From Triops longicaudatus (Eukaryota > Arthropoda > Branchiopoda > Notostraca > Triopsidae), in NCBI GenBank assembly GCA_022885665.1, contig JAGQDJ010000039.1:1-64000 (forward strand): a stretch of DNA of 64,000 nucleotides, read 5' to 3'. The notes below the pieces were generated by a model. That model saw only the letters and a program-made list of their open reading frames with translations. It was not told the origin of the DNA and did no database searches. Below, in pieces: positions 56,492 through 64,000 of the stretch. The translations under genes and the position numbers were made by a program. The number at the start of each line of letters is the position of its first letter. The first letter of the stretch is position 1.

Positions 56492-59047
56492 CTATCCAGT
56501 AATTTTCTTGATCTCGGAAATCAACATTCTGTTGTAATCACTGTAAACTATGGGTTTGGTCTCAACCATGGTGCATTTCAAACGGTTCTCGTCCTAGTAA
56601 TTTCAAATGTCAGACTAATAACCTAATAACTCGTAAAGAAAAATCACGTCGAAATCGTACCTGATACGTCTCCATTTTGACTCGCAATTTAACAAGGTAC
56701 GAGGTAAACGTTGCTTCTGCAAAAACCCTCCCGTAAGCGTCAGGATCAGCGCTTTGCAAACTGCCTAATTCTTCGGCAGAGCGGCCAAGGATGGTTTCCG
56801 CACTTTCTTGAAACATGGTCACCCATTGATGATCCGTAAAATCCATAAAATTAGCCTTGAAATGCAAAGATTTTCGTTTTAATTTCGTACAAAAATTATA
56901 CAGTTTTTGCCTAAGGATTACCTGTAGTATTAATCTCCATTTGAATTCTTGGTAATCTCGTTGGCATTTCTCACAACGGTAGGTGCCCGTGTTGCCGAAG
57001 TCATTGACTTTTTTGTTGCAATCCGCTGACGGACAAGCCATGTACAGAGCACTGTCCTTCTTAAGGGCGACGACAGTGGCTTTAGCCAAAAAGTAATCAG
57101 GTTTATCGCCGGTGCCAAGTTGCTCCGCCTTGACTTCACCAAATGTCTTAAAGTTGCCACCCATACCGCCGGTAGTTACCCCGCGGCCCGCAGATAGGTT
57201 GGTGGATTGCATAGTACTGCCCACGTTATCAAACCAACCCTTTAATCTATGTGCTTCTGGAATGTCCGGGTTTACCTAAGAATTGCAAAGAACTTATTTA
57301 AAGAAATATCTTTTAATTTCAGTATTGTCTTTTCAGATTTTCATTTTAGTTTCTTTCTTTGTAAAATCTGTATTTAAGAGAACAAAATGACCAAACTTTT
57401 AGATACAACACGAATGCGAGTAAGACTTACAAAGAGATTTAAACTACAATAATGAATTAAGTAATAAGGTACTTGGAGTGTGGACGACATTAAAGTTGAC
57501 AACGATTTGCCGCCGAAATCAGACACTTTGACTCCCTTGGCAGCAACCACAGGCTGCAAAGATCCATCAAAATCCTCTGCCTGCTTACCCCATAGCGTTA
57601 GGGTCACGTCAGTATTGGTTTCATCGGTAATAACGAGTTCACGTTTTTTCATTTCACGACTTTGAGTTTTCGAAACAAAACTAACCACATCTCCACAACT
57701 ACGCACAACACCCAAGATGTCTAAGGAAAGTGATTAATCGAGTTAACTTGTTATTGTAAAAGCAAATAACGTCAAATTTACCTATAGTCGAATCTTTGTT
57801 CACTTGCTGCAGCTCCTTTATAGGTACGAAGTTGAAGCAGACACTGGGGATGGAAGAGGTGTCTTCAAGACACGGCATGACTTGTGTTTCGCCGCCAAAT
57901 GTCATTTCATAGTCATTTTTTATACTGGAATACTGCTTATTAGCTGGTTTCAAGGTACATTTAGAGATGTAATACACCTTGTTCAACTGCGCAAGGAAAC
58001 AAAAGGATTTTTATGAGATTTTCAGTGCATTACTGTAATTGCGGCAATATTACGTGAAGCATGTCATAATACTTGTCCACTTCCTTGTTGAATGCCGTGG
58101 CCCGAATTTCACCCGATTCATCCGCTAGATCAACGGAGAAAAGCTTGCCTTCTCCTCGAGCATTGCTATACGTGCGCAAGGCGCTTTTGTTTGTTACACG
58201 GGCTTTGATGGTCCACCTAAGAATTTACTTATAATAAGAATTGGAACGGAAAATTGGCTTACTTGTTCTGATAAGGAGTTAAGCTCGAAATAGGGAAAGT
58301 CAAAACGTTGCCGCTTGCCGACGAAGGTGCGGATGTGGTAGGCGTCGTTGTGGGACGCGAGTAGGTCACTAACACATAAGAATAAGTAAAACATGTAAAC
58401 ATAAATTTAAATATGAAAAACAATCTACTTGAAGGTTGTGGCTTAGGTTTCTGGGCTGCTGGAGCAGCACTCGCTGTTGAAGGATCGAAAACGACGGGAT
58501 TGCCAATTTTGCCCACTTCGGAGCCAGATACCATGATTTGTAAATCCAAAACAATCAAGACCTTCCTAAACGAAGGAAACACATAACAATAATTTAATTC
58601 GATATGAATGGCTCGTAAAGCTAGCGCATGCTTCATGTTACTTTTCGCCCTTGGCTTGGTTGCTGACGCTGTTGCATACAAATTTGTTGACTTTAATAAT
58701 GGTGTTGCATTCCAGCTTGCCCTGGTCAATCAAATCATTCATCTGAGTTGCGAGCATGGCAAATCCGTGGATATGAACTCCATCAGAAATTAGAAGACGG
58801 TATCGGTCTGACCCTTGGTTGGGAATCTTTTTATAGCTCTAAAATGGCAAAGTAATAGTTTATAGCAAATTTTGTCTTAAAGATCTGTACTTATAAAATT
58901 GTACTTCATACCAAGACTTGCAAAACAGGACTATCCACTGTATCCCCCACGCTCAATTTCTAACGAACACAAAAAACACTTGAGGGTCACGAATCAACAA
59001 GGCAGTTTTTAGCTTACCGCAATGCTTCCTTCGCTAAGATGTATCAT
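56492..59047 (-). CDS. RPA1: Replication protein A 70-kDa subunit
   Basis: Large subunit of the ssDNA-binding RPA heterotrimer. Starts at 59047 with '[10 protein letters not shown]' and '[16 protein letters not shown]', the N-terminal OB fold for protein contacts. A linker with Ala/Pro-rich sequence ([14 protein letters not shown]) follows, then DBD-A ('[13 protein letters not shown]'), DBD-B ('[20 protein letters not shown]', '[11 protein letters not shown]') and DBD-C with its zinc finger '[20 protein letters not shown]' plus '[10 protein letters not shown]' (four cysteines). The C terminus ends '[14 protein letters not shown]'. About eleven exons; introns short. All OB folds are represented, so the gene looks complete. 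Its neighbour V-ATPase A lies upstream on the same strand. Confidence 0.94.
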
Positions 59048-59918
59048 TTTGTTGTTTAAAAATTTTAAGCAGGATTTTTAAGCAAGTTAAAGGCGATAGA
59101 AAGAAAGTTAATCAATTCTACACACGGGTTTAATTCGAGATTCCTTCTGTTCCGTCAATCGTGACAAAACTCCGAACACAACGCCCTTGTCACGTTTGTT
59201 TTGGCGGGAAGAAAACAGTCCGATGAATGTTTCGTTAAGCATCTCATTCACAGATGCCGCTGCTGTCCTATAAGGGGTTTCGAGAAGTGTGGAAATGGAG
59301 CTAAATTTAAGTGAACTTTGATTGCGCAAAAGAATTAACATTTACGAAGACATTATAGCTTTTGAGAACTGGCGTACGCTCTGTTGATATCCTCCAATAT
59401 AATTCTCTACCCTCATGTGTTTATAATAGTAGAAATTGTAAGTTCCATCTCGTCCCGTTTTGTAAACTACTCTCGAGAGCAGGACATAATCAAGATTTCT
59501 TCTTGTTTGTGCTGAAAGGCGCGTTACTTCATATATCCACAAGCTATGTTGGAACGCATACCAGGCTAAGTCTTGGAGTATCCTTCTAGCGAACTTTTTT
59601 ACTCAGCCAAGTGACGAACAATAACGGTTCTATTTGACAACCCATATACGAACACTGTACAATGGAATTCTGTGATTCAGAACAAGAAGGAATGATTTGC
59701 TCAAGCACCTGGGAACCTTTAAAACTATTATGTCAATTCAATTTTTGGTTACAAAGCACGGAAATGTAAAGTAAAAATTTAGAATAGGAGAGCGTACATG
59801 AATTAAGCTGACATAGATCTTAAGGTTCCTCGTTGCCTTGGCACTCGATAAAACTAAACATATAAAACTATCAACCAAGAAGTCGCTAAGAATCTATTAC
59901 AGTTAAACGATGTACAAT
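59048..59918. other. Intergenic between V-ATPase A and RPA1
   Basis: Two short minus-strand frames abut here (59342-59542 and 59108-59341). Neither has a known domain, and I found no splice arrangement linking them to RPA1. Left as 3' UTR of the V-ATPase gene plus RPA1 promoter. Confidence 0.4.
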
Positions 59919-62301
<2,383 letters not shown>

Positions 62302-62780
62302 ACCTCCCGCCTAAGAAGAAAGTGACATTATTAGTTACTAACGAGGCACATCAAAAAAGTTATTCGAGGGAGGATTAACACAGCATCGGCACTGTAAGTT
62401 AGTTTATGGCAGCGTTAAATTATGAGACAAATGGCACCTCAATATAATGTTAAATTTGATTGTGTTTCAAAAATACACTTACCATTTTGCAGAGATTTGT
62501 TTGGCAACTTTTGAACGCCGGCAAAATCCAAGAGACCACTACACAAGTGCGAACAGCCTACCCAAGTCCACTCCGCTGGGTCATCTGACATCTAGTCACG
62601 GGATAAACAATACGAGTCAAAACTAATCTTGAACTTTTGATTTATTCCTGAAAGTCATAAAGAACAAGCGAAAAATAATTAAAGGAATTAATAATGAAAA
62701 ATGGAACATAAAAAGTTTATGCAACAAGGAAAACAAAGCTCTTCTTTGACTTGAGCAAAATTTAAAGTTGTCAAGTTGCA
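62302..62780. other. Divergent promoter region V-ATPase A / RABAC1
   Basis: Includes the non-coding first exon of V-ATPase A, with a donor near 62480 (GGTAAGTG on the minus strand). No TATA box or DRE word seen. Confidence 0.45.
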
Positions 62781-64000
62781 ATGGCCTCAGGTGACGTGGA
62801 ATCGGGACCGATTTTAAGCGGGAGTATTGCAGAATCTCAAGATAGAAATACTGCAGTAAAGTAAGCCATATTTTGTCTCTTGAAAACCGGTTCAATACTA
62901 TATGCAAATGTTAAAACAATAAGTTAACTCTCGCATGTTATAGAAAATAATTCACAAGCTCTAGACAACGAAGACAAATAAAGGTCAGCAAATAAACCAC
63001 TGTAATAGAAATGTGGGATGGCATTTGTGTGTCGTAGGATTTTAAAAGTATTTCAGGTCCTTTCAGGCTTTAAGTAGAATTTATTAAAGGAAAATACTGA
63101 AAGCCGTCTTCTGACGCAGGTATAGGTCTTGAAAACCTAACTTGTCAATATTTGCTTGCGATAAATACGTCAGAGCCTCCAGAACGGTCACCCTTCATTT
63201 CATTAATTTACTGGTACTTAATAAATAGACAAAATAAGATATATTTCGTATTGTTCGTAAAGTTTCATGGTCATAGGGTAAGAACCATTGCTGTAATCCC
63301 AGTTTTTAAATTATTCTTGTGTATTTATTTATTCATATGAATTGATGTCAGTATTCTTTAGGACTGCCTGACCCTCGGGGTAGAAAACACAGAATGTATA
63401 CTTAACCTCTTAGATCTGTAACTAACTGACTTTTGTGTAGGCAAAGTTTAGCGTTCAAATGCCGTCGTTATACTATCAACACTTACGAGCTATTAATTAC
63501 ATGTGTTCCAGGATGTTGCAGTTGCCAATGGGAGTTTCTTTGTCGTCTCCGGTGGCACGTGAGTGGCTCTTAACCCGAAAAAATAACATTCGTCCGTGGC
63601 TCCAGTTTCTGCAGACATCTCGGTTCCAGAACCCTACGTCTCTTCCCCGACTGACCGCGCGTGTAGTCAAAAACATCGACTATTTTCAGAGCAATTATCT
63701 ATTTGTCTTCATTGGTCTGGTTGTCTATTGCCTGATCACGTCTCCCCTTCTCTTGCTCGCCGTCTGCGCATCACTAGGAGTTTGTCACATTCTGTCTAAG
63801 CGGCAAGCTGAGAAGAAACTGACGATTTTGGGCCACGAATTATCAGTTGCCCAACAGTACGGTCTCGTAGCCGCTTGTTCTTTGCCTGTTTTTTATATAG
63901 TGGGTGCCGGCTCTGTGGTATTTTGGGTCCTTGGAGCCTCTATGTTTTTGATTCTTCTCCATGCCACCTTCTACAATATAGAAGGCTTGCTTGGTCCGGA
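62781..64000 (+). CDS. RABAC1: Prenylated Rab acceptor 1 (PRA1 family), 5' part, runs off window
   Basis: Small Golgi/endosome membrane protein that binds prenylated Rabs and acts as a GDI-displacement factor. Exon 1 is 62781-62860 ('MASGDVESGPILSGS...'), joined after a 651-bp intron to exon 2 from 63512 ('KMLQLPMGVSLSS'). Exon 2 stays open to the end of the window. It encodes the family core: 'NNIRPWLQFLQTSRFQNPTS', 'RLTARVVKNIDYFQSNYLFV', two long hydrophobic hairpins ('FIGLVVYCLITSPLLLLAVC' and 'GAGSVVFWVLGASMFLILLH') separated by 'GHELSVAQQYGL', and 'ATFYNIEGLLGP'. The stop codon lies beyond 64000. The exon phases match exactly. Confidence 0.92.

Noticed and set aside
59108..59542. Two abutting minus-strand frames (66 and 77 codons) upstream of RPA1
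   Set aside because: No domain, no supported splice to RPA1, whose N terminus is complete at 59047.

Overview
The window is nuclear DNA of a gene-dense animal, most likely an arthropod. Almost every gene is split by short (about 50-100 bp) GT-AG introns. The two-RRM Sex-lethal gene, the BTB protein with an arthropod-style 'ELCLRWN' start, the TATCGATA (DRE-like) promoter words and a TTAGG-rich patch all point to Arthropoda. The compact layout with tandem and dispersed duplicates would suit a small-genome crustacean or similar lineage, but the sequence does not fix the species. Two runs of N (27931-27995 and 53495-53510) are assembly gaps at poly-G tracts.

Left third (1-22 kb): 3' end of kanadaptin (SLC4A1AP, +); sphingolipid delta-4 desaturase copy A (DES1-like, -); a long gene-free stretch; an unusual BTB-homeodomain protein (-); the phosphate exporter XPR1 (-); an unrecognised single-exon-like protein (+); DES1-like copy B (+); a dead pogo-type transposon; GDP-D-glucose phosphorylase (GDPGP1, +) meeting TRAPPC4 (-) tail to tail with only 9 bp between stop codons.

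Middle (22-48 kb): the karyogamy protein brambleberry (+) convergent with NMD factor SMG9 (-); a hAT-type MITE with a gap and a TTAGG-like patch; eIF3c (+); a TLC-domain membrane protein (+); an AMP-forming acyl-CoA synthetase (-) and an SDR oxidoreductase (+), head to head; ALKBH4 (-) with five tRNA-Gly(GCC) units in one intron; a SEPT2-group septin (+) with a tRNA-Lys(CTT) in an intron; an unrecognised one-TM protein (+) whose first two coding exons are too short for simple ORF finding; CCDC86/CGR1 (-).

Right third (48-64 kb): Sex-lethal (+) with U7 runs in both probable UTRs; the SLX1 nuclease (+); the E2 enzyme UBE2L3 (+); RPA1 (-); V-ATPase subunit A (-) head to head with RABAC1/PRA1 (+), which runs off the end.

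The genes are mostly unrelated housekeeping functions: translation, NMD, DNA repair, vesicle traffic, ceramide synthesis and proton pumping. I see no operon-like logic. The most unusual items are the BTB-homeodomain architecture, the intronic tRNA-Gly tandem array, the overlapping GDPGP1/TRAPPC4 tails, the reconstructed one-TM protein, and the two diverged ceramide desaturases with different intron content and third histidine boxes.
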